Under the pieces are notes generated by a model. That model saw nothing but the letters and a program-made list of their open reading frames with translations, made no database searches and had not been told where the DNA came from. From Halosegnis rubeus (GTDB taxonomy: Archaea; Halobacteriota; Halobacteria; Halobacteriales; Haloarculaceae): a stretch of 64,000 nucleotides of DNA. The translations under genes and the position numbers were made by a program. Of the stretch, positions 28,956 to 36,897 are shown piece by piece (position 1 is the stretch's first letter; each line of letters starts with the position of its first letter). The stretch is taken from the NCBI RefSeq assembly GCF_009184545.1, contig NZ_QJOW01000004.1, forward strand, positions 124,001 to 188,000, written 5' to 3'.

Positions 28956-30119
28956 TTACGACTCCTCCTCGCCGATACGTCTGACCGCCGGCTCGGCGGT
29001 CGGCTCCGTAGTCGCTTCGCCGGCCGGTTCACTCACAACAGCCGGGTCGACTGCGAAAGGCCGTATCGTCGTCCCGGAGATGAGTTCCGGCAACACCACC
29101 CGCGCGAAGTGGACGATGAAAATCAACACGAGTGGGCCGAGGAAGATGCCGTACCAGCCGAACACGAGCGGGCCGAAGATGTACGCGAACATGACCAGTC
29201 CGACATGGAGATTTCGCCCCGAGACGTACGGGCGCAACACGAGGTCCGGAATCGTGTCCACGACCACGAACGACAGGACGGTGAAGATAATCGGCATCGC
29301 GAACACGGAGTCAGGACTCGATGCGGCCGTGGCGACGAGATAGCCGGAGACGGGGACGTACACCAGTTTCATCCCGATGACCGGGATGAGCGAGGCGGCC
29401 CCGGCCAGTAGCCCGATGAGTGCGGGATACGGTATCTGCGGGCCACCGATAGCGAGGACGTTCAACACCGAGTAGATGATTGCGCCGATTGCGGCCGTGA
29501 AGACGGCGTTGAGGATGTTTCCGGAGAAGACGCGATAGAGGTCGCGGTCCACCGCCCGGGTGTACTGCTCGAAGATGCCGGCGTCGTCGCCAAAGCGGTT
29601 CAGGAGCCAGCGGCCGAGGCGCGGTCCGTCACGAAGCAGATAGAAGACGATGGCGACGATGATGAACAAGCGAAGCAGCACCGCGCCGACCAAGCCGAGA
29701 TAATCGAGTCCGGTCGTGAGGGTGTTTTGCAGCGTCGCGACGAGATTCGGGTCGTCGAGCAGCGCGGCCGGATCGCTCACGCTCGCCGTGACGTTCGTGT
29801 ACGGCGTGACCATCGACTGAAACCGGCTCAGATCGGTACCGCGGGCGACGGCGTTGAACTCCCGTAGCCCGATAGTGAGTGAGTACCCCACGAGGAGAAA
29901 CAGCGGCACAACCAACACGAGGATAGAACTGACGGCGGCGAGTGAGGAAGGAAGCCGAACCCGGAGTCGTCGGTAGACGGGACGAGAGACGTAGTAGACG
30001 AACAGCGCGACCGCGAGCGTCCCAAGGAACCGGTTGGCGACCAACGCGAGCAGAACGGACAGAAACCCGCCGAGCGCCCACCACGCGACCGTCCCTCGGC
30101 TCACGTCCTCGAGTCTCAT
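28956..30119 (-). CDS. AI-2E family transporter/permease
   Basis: A 387-aa membrane protein with the AI-2E pattern: paired N-terminal helices (WWALGGFLSVLLALVANRF, LAVALFVYYVSRPVYRRL), a central soluble loop around residues 90-135, and C-terminal helices with PYPALIGLLAGAASLIPVIG and VVDTIPDLVLRPYVSGR. Family members export small solutes or act as Na+/H+ antiporters; few are characterised. The extreme C-terminus is a Glu/Ala-rich tail. Confidence 0.85.
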   Translation of the reverse strand: MRLEDVSRGTVAWWALGGFLSVLLALVANRFLGTLAVALFVYYVSRPVYRRLRVRLPSSLAAVSSILVLVVPLFLLVGYSLTIGLREFNAVARGTDLSRFQSMVTPYTNVTASVSDPAALLDDPNLVATLQNTLTTGLDYLGLVGAVLLRLFIIVAIVFYLLRDGPRLGRWLLNRFGDDAGIFEQYTRAVDRDLYRVFSGNILNAVFTAAIGAIIYSVLNVLAIGGPQIPYPALIGLLAGAASLIPVIGMKLVYVPVSGYLVATAASSPDSVFAMPIIFTVLSFVVVDTIPDLVLRPYVSGRNLHVGLVMFAYIFGPLVFGWYGIFLGPLVLIFIVHFARVVLPELISGTTIRPFAVDPAVVSEPAGEATTEPTAEPAVRRIGEEES

Positions 30120-30184
30120 ACCCCCAGATGTGAGGCTCGGCCGATAAGTCCTCCTACGAGGTCGACCGACGGCACAGCCCTCCC

Positions 30185-30688
30185 CTATGCGACTGATTCC
30201 TCACGGAGCGTATCCAGCTCCGCGAGCAGCGTGTCGATATCCGGTCTGTCGAACGTCGAACTCCCCTCGTAGGCGTACGCGACCTCCGGTTCTGGACCGC
30301 GCCGGTCGATGATGACGACCTCCGGCATCCGGCCGAAGAAATCGCTGAACCGACCCAACAGGCCGAATCGGACTGGCTGGTCGTACGCGTCACCCACCGT
30401 CGCGTCCGGGTCGGCCAACAGCGGATACGGGAGGTCGTAGCTTTCCTGCCACGTCGCGACCTGCTCGCGTGGCTCCGGGACGATGGATACCACTTCGGCG
30501 TCCCGCTGTCGGAACGCGTCGTAGCGTTCGGCCACTTCTTGGACCTGCTTCCGGCAGTTCGTGCAGTAGTGGTCGCGCTGGAAGAACACGACGACGAACG
30601 CCACGTCGTCGGACAGCGCCGACAGCGAGAACGGGTCCGGACCGACGGCGACGTTCGGCAGTGAGAACTCCGACACCTGTGTGCTCAT
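30185..30688 (-). CDS. Redoxin/AhpC-TSA-type thioredoxin-fold protein
   Basis: A 167-aa peroxiredoxin-like protein starting MSTQVSEFSLPNVAVGPDPF. The thioredoxin fold has a CxxC in place of a single peroxidatic Cys (FFQRDHYCTNCRKQVQE, near 37-53), followed by YDAFRQRDAEVVSIVPE and a cis-Pro segment RMPEVVIIDRRG near 115. It may be a thiol oxidoreductase or peroxiredoxin. No export signal is visible. Confidence 0.83.
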   Translation of the reverse strand: MSTQVSEFSLPNVAVGPDPFSLSALSDDVAFVVVFFQRDHYCTNCRKQVQEVAERYDAFRQRDAEVVSIVPEPREQVATWQESYDLPYPLLADPDATVGDAYDQPVRFGLLGRFSDFFGRMPEVVIIDRRGPEPEVAYAYEGSSTFDRPDIDTLLAELDTLREESVA

Positions 30689-30718
30689 ACCCGCCGTAGG
30701 CCGGCAATCGGCAAAGGT

Positions 30719-31423
30719 TCACCTCTCGTCGGCGTCGAACCGCGACCGAACCTCTTCGGTCAGGTCGGCGACGACCTGCCGTTCGGCCCGCGTCATCGCG
30801 TGAATCGCCTCGTCCGTGTAGTCGATGCTCGCACTCGGGAGCGTCGGCAACAGGGCACTGTCCAGTAGCTCGTTCGGGTCGGCCTCGACCTCGAAGGTCA
30901 ACACGCCGCGGTGAGTCGACAGCGGCTCGGTGAACGGGAACGCCTCTTGTACCAGTGTCGTCGCCGCTACCTGGCTGTATGCCCCCGCTGCGGCCGCCCA
31001 GAAGTCGTCTTCCGGCCGGTCGAGAATGGGCGCGAGCCCCGTTCCGAGTCGGTCGAGTCGCGCGAGCACGTCCTCCGCTACGGCTGCTCGCTGGGCCGGT
31101 GTCGCCGTCTCGTCGATGGCCTCGACGTAGCTGTCGTGTGCGAGTAGCTCGTCGGCGAACGCCGCGATCTCCTCGTCGCTCTCGACGGCATCGAGCAACA
31201 CGCGAAACTGTGCGAGCGATCGTTCTCGGTAGGCGTCGAACTCCCCGGCGACGAGCTGTCGTTCGAGCGCGTCGTTGTTCTCACGGAGCCGGTCGACGAC
31301 CCGGCCGCCGAGTCCGAACCCGGTTCCGCGGAGCGCTCGCTCGACGCTGAACTCGCGTCGCACGGCCGTCATCGTCGGGTCCAAGAACAGTTCGAACCCC
31401 CATTCGGCGGCTCGACGGCTCAT
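30719..31423 (-). CDS. Conserved hypothetical helical protein
   Basis: A 234-aa largely alpha-helical protein starting MSRRAAEWGFELFLDPTM. No membrane segment, zinc site or known motif is visible, though codon use is clearly that of a real gene. It starts 30 bases from the divergent UbiA-type gene and ends 30 bases before the redoxin start on the same strand, so it may be co-transcribed with redoxin. Confidence 0.7.
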   Translation of the reverse strand: MSRRAAEWGFELFLDPTMTAVRREFSVERALRGTGFGLGGRVVDRLRENNDALERQLVAGEFDAYRERSLAQFRVLLDAVESDEEIAAFADELLAHDSYVEAIDETATPAQRAAVAEDVLARLDRLGTGLAPILDRPEDDFWAAAAGAYSQVAATTLVQEAFPFTEPLSTHRGVLTFEVEADPNELLDSALLPTLPSASIDYTDEAIHAMTRAERQVVADLTEEVRSRFDADER

Positions 31424-31452
31424 ACACCGTATTCGGTGGCGTCACAATCAGC

Positions 31453-32442
31453 GTGTCGGTCCCCCCGACGCGCCGGTACATCTACCCGACACCGCGTGCA
31501 AGGTCGAACATCCACACACCTCGTTCGTGGCTCATCGAAAGCGTTCCCCGCCTGTGGGCGCTGTGGGCGGCGAGTCGACCGAGCCAGCTCGCGCTCATCG
31601 GACTGCTGTACGCGCTCGGGGTCGGGATGGCGACGACGGGACCGCCGATTGTCACCGCAGCATTCACTCCGCGGCTCACGCGCCCTCTCCTCCTCGGTGG
31701 GGTCGCCGTCCTTGCCGTGGCGGTCACGGTCCACTACGCGAATGAGTACGCCGACGCCGACACGGACACGCTCGCCGACCGGACGCCCTTCTCCGGGGGG
31801 AGCGGCGCGCTCGTCGAAACTGAGCTCCCGGCGTCGTTCCTCCGGCGTGCGACCATCGGGGCGGGAGTCCTCGCCGTCACACTACTGGCTGTCGGTGCCT
31901 TCGGCCCGCTCTCTCCGACTGCTGTCGTGCTCGCTGCGACCATTCTCGTCGCTGGTGTCGCCTACTCGCTGCCGCCGGTCGCGCTGGTCAGACGCGGGCT
32001 CGGCGAGCCGGTGAACATGGCGCTCGGTGGACTCCTGCTCCCGGTGTACGGGGTTGCGGTCGTTGCCCCTCCGACTCCGAGTGCCGCGGCGGTCGTCGTC
32101 CCGTTCACGCTTGTCGTCGGCTGTAACCTGCTCGCGGTCCACTGGCCGGACAGAGTGGCCGACGAACGAGTCGGCAAGCGAACGCTCGCCGTCCGGTGGA
32201 GACCGATACGGCTCAGGCGCGCGTACGCTACGCTCGCAGTGGTGGCCGCGCTCTCGACGGTCGTGCTCTGGCATGGAGAACTGCTCCCGCCTGTCGTCAC
32301 AACAGCCCATCTCACGGCCGTTCCGTTCCTTCTGTGGGGGTGGAGAACGCTGACTCGAAAACGGAGTCCCCTGCCGGCCGTCGCCGCGATGGTCGTCCTC
32401 GCGGTCGCCCTGACCGCGGGCTGGTGGTGGGTCGGCGTCTGA
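31453..32442 (+). CDS. UbiA-family prenyltransferase
   Basis: A 329-aa membrane enzyme with about nine helices. The first Asp-rich motif is NEYADADTD (97-105, of NDxxDxxxD type) and the second is DRVADERVGKRT near 222-233. It attaches a polyprenyl chain to an aromatic or other acceptor; in haloarchaea, menaquinone synthesis (MenA) and archaeol synthesis are candidates, and the menaquinone type fits the second motif. GTG 31453 is the first start. It is divergent from the helical hypothetical gene. Confidence 0.82.
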   Translation: MSVPPTRRYIYPTPRARSNIHTPRSWLIESVPRLWALWAASRPSQLALIGLLYALGVGMATTGPPIVTAAFTPRLTRPLLLGGVAVLAVAVTVHYANEYADADTDTLADRTPFSGGSGALVETELPASFLRRATIGAGVLAVTLLAVGAFGPLSPTAVVLAATILVAGVAYSLPPVALVRRGLGEPVNMALGGLLLPVYGVAVVAPPTPSAAAVVVPFTLVVGCNLLAVHWPDRVADERVGKRTLAVRWRPIRLRRAYATLAVVAALSTVVLWHGELLPPVVTTAHLTAVPFLLWGWRTLTRKRSPLPAVAAMVVLAVALTAGWWWVGV

Positions 32443-32502
32443 CTGCACTCTCGAGAACGGCCCGCACAACGGTTTAGTTCCGACACTGCCTACGTCGTAG
32501 CA

Positions 32503-33225
32503 ATGGACGGCGCGACCGGCGACACGACAGACACTCCCTCGGCGGTCGCGCGACAGCTCCTCGAGCGCGTCCGGCGCGAACAGCCGACGGAGTCACGCGA
32601 ACACGCGCTCGCCGCGCTCGACGAGGCGTCCCTCGCCGACCTGCGGACCGACCGCCGGAGTGCACTCGCGTTCTGGCTCAACGTCTACAACGCCACCGCA
32701 CAGCTCCTGTTGGAGCGACGGCCCGCGCTGTACGAGTCGCGCTGGCGGTTCTTCCGCACGACCGCCGCTACCGTCGCTGGTATCGACGTGAGTCTCGACG
32801 ACATCGAACACGGCATCATGCGCGACAAGCAGTCGAAGTACGGGCTCGGGTACCTCCCGCGGCTCGCCCGGTGTCGCTTCGGCCCGGCCTACCGGCTCGA
32901 CGTCGACCCCCGGATTCATTTTGCACTCAACTGCGGGGCAGCGAGCTGTCCGGCGATTCTGTCGTACGACGCCGAGACGGTCGACCAGACACTCGACGGC
33001 GCCACCGAGCAGTATCTCGCCCAGCACGTACAGTACGACGAGGTACTCGACCGCGTTCGGGTCCCGCGGGTGTGTCTCTGGTTCGTCGGCGACTTCGGAG
33101 GCCCGTCGGGGGTGCGGGCGTTTCTGCGCGACTACGGCCGGATTCCGCGCGGGGCGAGTCCGTCGCTCAGCTTCGACGGGTACGACTGGACGCGCGTCCC
33201 CCGGCGGTTCGATACGAGCGAGTGA
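32503..33225 (+). CDS. DUF547 domain protein
   Basis: A 240-aa soluble protein with the DUF547 hallmarks AFWLNVYNATAQLL near 60-73, then DIEHGIMRDKQ, and HFALNCGAASCPAI near 144-157 with two conserved Cys. The domain is widespread and uncharacterised; conserved His and Cys hint at catalysis. It follows the prenyltransferase gene by 60 bases on the same strand. Confidence 0.83.
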   Translation: MDGATGDTTDTPSAVARQLLERVRREQPTESREHALAALDEASLADLRTDRRSALAFWLNVYNATAQLLLERRPALYESRWRFFRTTAATVAGIDVSLDDIEHGIMRDKQSKYGLGYLPRLARCRFGPAYRLDVDPRIHFALNCGAASCPAILSYDAETVDQTLDGATEQYLAQHVQYDEVLDRVRVPRVCLWFVGDFGGPSGVRAFLRDYGRIPRGASPSLSFDGYDWTRVPRRFDTSE

Positions 33226-33233
33226 GGCCGGTC

Positions 33234-33554
33234 TTAAAACTGGTACCGGCGGTCGTCGTTCGGCTCGGGGGTCTGCTGGCCGGTCATCTCGGCGAACGTC
33301 ATCCCCGAGAGATACTCGTCGTAGGTGCAGTCGTACTCCGAGCGCAGATGGAAGTCGATGTTGCCGGTCTCGACCTGTCGCTGGAACAGGCCGTGAATCG
33401 CACGCCGGAACAGTTCGGCTGGGTCGTCCGTGCCGTAGGCAGCTGACAACAGCGCCAGTTCGTTGCGCGTCTCGGCGTCGAGAACGACGGTACACTCATC
33501 GCCGAGGTCGCGAGCCGCGTTCTCTACGTCCGTTTGGAGGTGGTCGAGCGTCAT
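33234..33554 (-). CDS. Hypothetical protein, possible ribbon-helix-helix type
   Basis: A 106-aa acidic protein from ATG 33554 (MTLDHLQTDVENAARDL). The segment TVVLDAETRNELALLSAAYGTDDPAELFRRAIHGLF looks like a ribbon-helix-helix DNA-binding unit, followed by a conserved-looking tail YDCTYDEYLSGMTFAEMTG. It is convergent with the DUF547 gene and divergent from mutY by 86 bases. Confidence 0.65.
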   Translation of the reverse strand: MTLDHLQTDVENAARDLGDECTVVLDAETRNELALLSAAYGTDDPAELFRRAIHGLFQRQVETGNIDFHLRSEYDCTYDEYLSGMTFAEMTGQQTPEPNDDRRYQF

Positions 33555-33640
33555 ATCCAACGAACGCGACCGAGCCGCATAACTACCCCCGGTTCGGGTA
33601 AACGTCACGCTCAAGCGAACGTCACCGCTAACACGTGGTA

Positions 33641-34558
33641 ATGACGGAGTCCGGTCCGCTGCCCGAAGACGTGTCGGCCGTGCAGTCCAGCCTCATCGAG
33701 TGGTACGAGACCGACCACCGCTCGTTCCCGTGGCGCGAGACGGCTGATCCCTACCGAATTCTCGTGAGCGAGGTGATGAGCCAACAGACACAGCTCTCCC
33801 GCGTCGAGGAAGCGTACCACGACTTCCTCGATGAGTGGCCCGACGTGGCCGCGCTCGCCGGGGCCGCCCAGTCGGACGTTGTCGGGTTCTGGAGCAGCCA
33901 CTCGCTCGGCTACAATAATCGTGCGACATATCTCCACGAGGCCGCACAGCAGGTCCGTGACGCGTACGACGGCTCCTTTCCCGAATCCCCCGGCGAGCTG
34001 CAGGAACTGATGGGCGTGGGTCCCTACACCGCCAACGCGGTCGCCTCTTTCGCGTTCAACAACGGAGACGCCGTGGTCGACACGAACGTGAAACGCGTCC
34101 TCCATCGCGCGTTTGCGGAAATCCATAATGTGGACGATCCGGATTACGAAACGGTTGCGAACGCGCTCATGCCGGCCGGAGAGTCCCGAATCTGGAACAA
34201 CGCGATTATGGAACTGGGTGGCGTCGCATGTCAGAAGCAACCTCGGTGTGACGAGGAAGGATGCCCATGGCGCGAGTGGTGTCACGCGTACCAGACCGGT
34301 GACTTCACCGCACCCGACGTGCCCACACAGCCGAGCTTTGAGGGGAGCCGACGGCAGTTCCGGGGTCGGATCATTCGACTCCTCGGCGAACACGACGAAA
34401 TGGACCTAGACACGCTTGGTCATCGGATTCGTGTGGACTACACACCTGACGGTGAGCACGGGCGAAAGTGGCTGCAGGGTCTCCTTTCGGACCTTTCTGA
34501 CGACGGTCTCGTCCAAGTTGAGGAAGGGGACGATCAGATAACGGCTCGCCTCCAGTAG
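33641..34558 (+). CDS. mutY: A/G-specific adenine glycosylase (rebuilt gene with foreign-looking 3' end)
   Basis: A 305-aa MutY-type DNA glycosylase that removes adenine mispaired with 8-oxoG. Catalytic Glu44 lies in LVSEVMSQQTQ, the helix-hairpin-helix in LMGVGPYTANAV (124-135), and catalytic Asp147 in VVDTNVKRV. The iron-sulfur loop is C197-x5-C203-x4-C208-x5-C214, not the standard x6/x2/x5. The C-terminus is a small winged-helix-like domain in place of the bacterial Nudix-like one. From residue 160 the gene is homologous to a second copy at 36429-36888, and this 3' end has less GC-biased codons than the first half, as if acquired with the AbiE cassette. ATG 33641 is preferred over GTG 33635. 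Confidence 0.9.
   Translation: MTESGPLPEDVSAVQSSLIEWYETDHRSFPWRETADPYRILVSEVMSQQTQLSRVEEAYHDFLDEWPDVAALAGAAQSDVVGFWSSHSLGYNNRATYLHEAAQQVRDAYDGSFPESPGELQELMGVGPYTANAVASFAFNNGDAVVDTNVKRVLHRAFAEIHNVDDPDYETVANALMPAGESRIWNNAIMELGGVACQKQPRCDEEGCPWREWCHAYQTGDFTAPDVPTQPSFEGSRRQFRGRIIRLLGEHDEMDLDTLGHRIRVDYTPDGEHGRKWLQGLLSDLSDDGLVQVEEGDDQITARLQ
34118..34165 (+). repeat. Left copy of 48-bp direct repeat inside mutY
   Basis: These 48 bases (starting GAAATCCATAATGTGG, ending GTTGCGAACGCG) are identical to 36445-36492. They lie in the same codon phase of mutY in both copies, and similarity continues beyond with scattered substitutions. Confidence 0.95.
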
Positions 34559-34595
34559 TCTGATTCAGGTCCGCTGAACGACTCACATTCGAGAA

Positions 34596-34729
34596 GGGAA
34601 TATATTATTTCACACCTGATTTAGGTTCTATGTCCGATGAGCGCCTCTCAAGTCGACTTTTGGTAAACCCGATCTCAACGAGTACCTTTATTCCCGCTCG
34701 GATTTAGATTCTATGTACGCTAAGCGGCT
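34596..34729 (+). promoter_or_regulatory. Promoter/operator region of the AbiE module with direct repeats
   Basis: Two TATA-like elements are seen: TATATTATTT at about 34600-34609 and CTTTATT at about 34685-34692. A 26-base motif occurs at 34618-34643 (GATTTAGGTTCTATGT...) and again at 34701-34726 (GATTTAGATTCTATGT...), with most positions identical and starts 83 bases apart. The second copy runs up to the abiEi start at 34730. AbiEi antitoxins repress their own promoters through repeated operators, so these are good candidate binding sites. Confidence 0.55.
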
Positions 34730-35563
34730 ATGGGATCAACAAACGAAGAAGAGACTCAACGAAAGAGCCTGTCGACACGTGAATCGCAGGCACTCTCACG
34801 GCTTGCAAGCGAGGGCCGACAGATCATCACCATCGGTGATATGGCGGATGTCCTGGACATCCCTCGGAAGTCAGCCAAGGATATGGCGTATACGCTCAAG
34901 AAGAAGGGCTGGCTTGAGCGGATCGCGTACGGGAAGTATCTCATCCTGCCACTCGCTGCGGGTGAGAACGCCGTGTATACCGAACACGAGTTCGTGATCG
35001 CGTCCGCACTCGTCGAGCCGATGTACATCGGGTACTGGAGTGCGATGAACCATCACAGGCTTACAGAGCAGCTGTCCCGTACTGTGTACATCGTGACGAC
35101 AGAACGCGCCCAAGAACGCGAAATCCACGGGGTTACCTATCAACCGGTGACAGTTACTGAGCAGAAATTCTTCGGCTATCAACCGACTGCGGTCGGGTCT
35201 AACCAAGTGAATATTTCGAGTATCGAGAAAACGCTGGTCGATTGCGCTGACCATCCGGAGTTCTGTGGAGGCATCGACGAGCTTGCAAAGGCAATGCAGA
35301 ACGCGGCAGAAACGCGATGTTCCTGGGAGCGGGTCGTCGAGTATCTGCGGCGAGTCGGGAACGGTGCCGCGACGAAACGAATCGTCTACCTCGCCGACCA
35401 GTTGGAGATCGAGCTTCCGGAGTACGACGAGATCGTCGAGAACTTCACGACTGGGTACCCGTTGCTTGATCCGACGAGAGAAGCGAAGGGCACCCGCGAC
35501 AGCACGTACCAACTCCGCCTGAATGTCAGCCCCGAATCGTTCCAGCCGGAGGACTTCTCATAA
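34730..35563 (+). CDS. AbiEi-type antitoxin (type IV toxin-antitoxin)
   Basis: A 277-aa protein with the AbiEi layout. An N-terminal winged helix (ITIGDMADVLDIPRKSAKDMAYTLKKKGWLERI, near 34-66, then GKYLILP) is followed by the antitoxin domain (VEPMYIGYWSAMNHHRLTEQL, VYIVTTERAQEREIHGVTY, VNISSIEKTLVDCADHPEFCGG). Such proteins neutralise the partner nucleotidyltransferase toxin without tight binding and repress the operon. ATG 34730 follows a promoter region with direct repeats. Its TAA overlaps the toxin ATG (TAATG). Lower GC than the flanks. Confidence 0.85.
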   Translation: MGSTNEEETQRKSLSTRESQALSRLASEGRQIITIGDMADVLDIPRKSAKDMAYTLKKKGWLERIAYGKYLILPLAAGENAVYTEHEFVIASALVEPMYIGYWSAMNHHRLTEQLSRTVYIVTTERAQEREIHGVTYQPVTVTEQKFFGYQPTAVGSNQVNISSIEKTLVDCADHPEFCGGIDELAKAMQNAAETRCSWERVVEYLRRVGNGAATKRIVYLADQLEIELPEYDEIVENFTTGYPLLDPTREAKGTRDSTYQLRLNVSPESFQPEDFS

Positions 35564-36351
35564 TGATTTCCGAACCGCAACTCCGGCGGCTGGCCAGAGG
35601 GTTGGATGTTCGCCTCGGCTACGCGGAGAAGAACTACGTTAATTCGTGGATCCTCTGGGCGATCTACACGAGCCAATACGGCGATAACCTGCTGTTCAAG
35701 GGCGGCACTGCGCTCAGTAAGTTGTACTTCCCGGAGACGTGGCGCTATTCGGAGGATCTTGATTTCGGTGTCGAGGGAGAGTACCAAGGGAGCGAAGCGG
35801 AGTTGCGAGACGTATTGAAAGACGCTACCAGAGCCTCCGGCATCGACTTTGAGGTGACCAAACACCGCGAGCTGCAGAAAGAAGCGTATCCGACACACTA
35901 CGTCGGTGTCAACATCCAGTACACCGCTGTGCTCAGTCACAAGAACACAACAAGCTTGGACGTTATGATCGATGAACACGTTGCGTTCCCTTCGGAAAAC
36001 CATCGCCACAGCTACGAGGATGTCCCCGAATTCGAGTTGACCGCGTACAGCGTAGAGGAGATTTTCGCAGAGAAGTTGCGAGCGCTCTATCAGCGATCAC
36101 AGGCTCGGGATTACTACGATCTCTATCGGATGATTACCGAGGCTGACGTTGGTGACTCGGTTATCCGTCCGGCATTCACGCGAAAGTGTGAACACGACGG
36201 TCTGGACATCGACCTCCGAGACAGACTTCCCAGGGAGAAACGGGATGAAATCCGCGACGGCTGGCAGAATACCCTTCCCGACCTGGTTGCGGATCTTTCC
36301 GAGTTCAACTTAATGTATGACACGCTCGAAGACTACATCAGTTCGATATAG
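35563..36351 (+). CDS. AbiEii-type nucleotidyltransferase toxin
   Basis: A 262-aa DUF1814-type nucleotidyltransferase. All four motifs are intact: GGTALSK (47-53) with SEDLD (63-67), LDVMID with D133, EEIFAEKLRAL (165-175, carrying K171) and ARDYYDLY (181-188). Family toxins transfer nucleotides to tRNA or other targets and give abortive infection against viruses. It overlaps the antitoxin gene by one base. The intact active site suggests a working toxin. Function in this host is inferred from the family. Confidence 0.87.
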   Translation: MISEPQLRRLARGLDVRLGYAEKNYVNSWILWAIYTSQYGDNLLFKGGTALSKLYFPETWRYSEDLDFGVEGEYQGSEAELRDVLKDATRASGIDFEVTKHRELQKEAYPTHYVGVNIQYTAVLSHKNTTSLDVMIDEHVAFPSENHRHSYEDVPEFELTAYSVEEIFAEKLRALYQRSQARDYYDLYRMITEADVGDSVIRPAFTRKCEHDGLDIDLRDRLPREKRDEIRDGWQNTLPDLVADLSEFNLMYDTLEDYISSI

Positions 36352-36375
36352 ACGAATCGTAGCCTGGGTAATACC

Positions 36376-36408
36376 TCTCCGGAGACGGATGGCTGCGTCT
36401 TCTCCGGA
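36376..36408 (+). terminator. Hairpin after the AbiEii gene
   Basis: TCCGGAGA (36378-36385) pairs with TCTCCGGA (36401-36408) in a strong stem 27 bases after the toxin stop. It lies just before the displaced mutY fragment, so it may end AbiE transcription. Confidence 0.5.
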
Positions 36409-36411
36409 TCT

Positions 36412-36888
36412 ATGGTATATCTCGCCAACCATCGGGCGTTTGAAGAAATCCATAATGTGGACGATCCGGATTACGAAACGGTTGCGAACGCGATCATGCC
36501 GGACGGAGAGTCCCGAATCTGGAACAATGCAATTATGGAACTCGGCGGTGTCGCCTGCGGAAAGAAACCACGGTGTGACGAGGCAAGTTGCCCGTGGCGG
36601 GAGTGGTGTCACGCGTACCAGACCGGCGATTTCACCGCGCCGGAGGTTCCCACTCAGCCGAGCTTCGAGGGGAGCCGCCGACAGATGCGCGGGCGCGTGG
36701 TTAAGCTTCTTAACGAGCACGGCGAACTACAACTCGACACACTCGGCCATCGGGTCCGCGTCGATTACGCACCGGACGGCGAGTACGGCCGCGAGTGGCT
36801 GCGTGGACTGCTCGCCGACCTCGCGGACGACGGGCTGGTCGACATCGAAGACGGAAGCGAGGATACGATGGTTCGGCTCCGGAGCTGA
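36412..36888 (+). pseudogene. Displaced 3' half of mutY (original gene end)
   Basis: This 158-codon frame repeats residues from about 155 to the end of MutY (AFEEIHNVDDPDYETVANAIM to DTMVRLRS). It includes the iron-sulfur loop CGKKPRCDEASCPWREWC with the same spacing as the intact copy. Homology starts at 36429; ATG 36412 is a chance in-frame start. It lacks the helix-hairpin-helix and both catalytic acids, so it cannot be a glycosylase. The frame is undamaged, so displacement is probably recent. Its GC-rich codons match the chromosome better than the 3' end now attached to mutY, so this is probably the native end. Confidence 0.85.
36445..36492 (+). repeat. Right copy of 48-bp direct repeat
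   Basis: Identical to 34118-34165 and displaced by 2,327 bp. It lies in the mutY remnant in the same reading phase. Confidence 0.95.
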
Positions 36889-36897
36889 ATCGGTAAC

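Larger units (their letters stand above)
34118..36444 (+). mobile_element. AbiE-bearing insertion unit bounded by mutY direct repeats (2,327 bp)
   Basis: From the start of the left 48-bp repeat to the base before the right one is a 2,327-bp unit. It holds the present mutY 3' end, two AbiE-type genes, their promoter region and a terminator hairpin. Base composition is visibly less GC-rich than the flanks. There is no integrase or transposase and no terminal inverted repeat, so entry may have been by recombination within mutY homology. That it is mobile is an inference from the duplicated gene end. Confidence 0.65.

Noticed and set aside
34713..34997. Alternative frame starting MYAKRLWDQQ before abiEi
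   Set aside because: It begins inside the second direct repeat and runs in another frame over abiEi; the frame from 34730 gives the full AbiEi layout.
36412..36888. Second functional glycosylase gene
   Set aside because: It lacks the helix-hairpin-helix and both catalytic acids and begins within mutY homology, so it is a displaced gene end.
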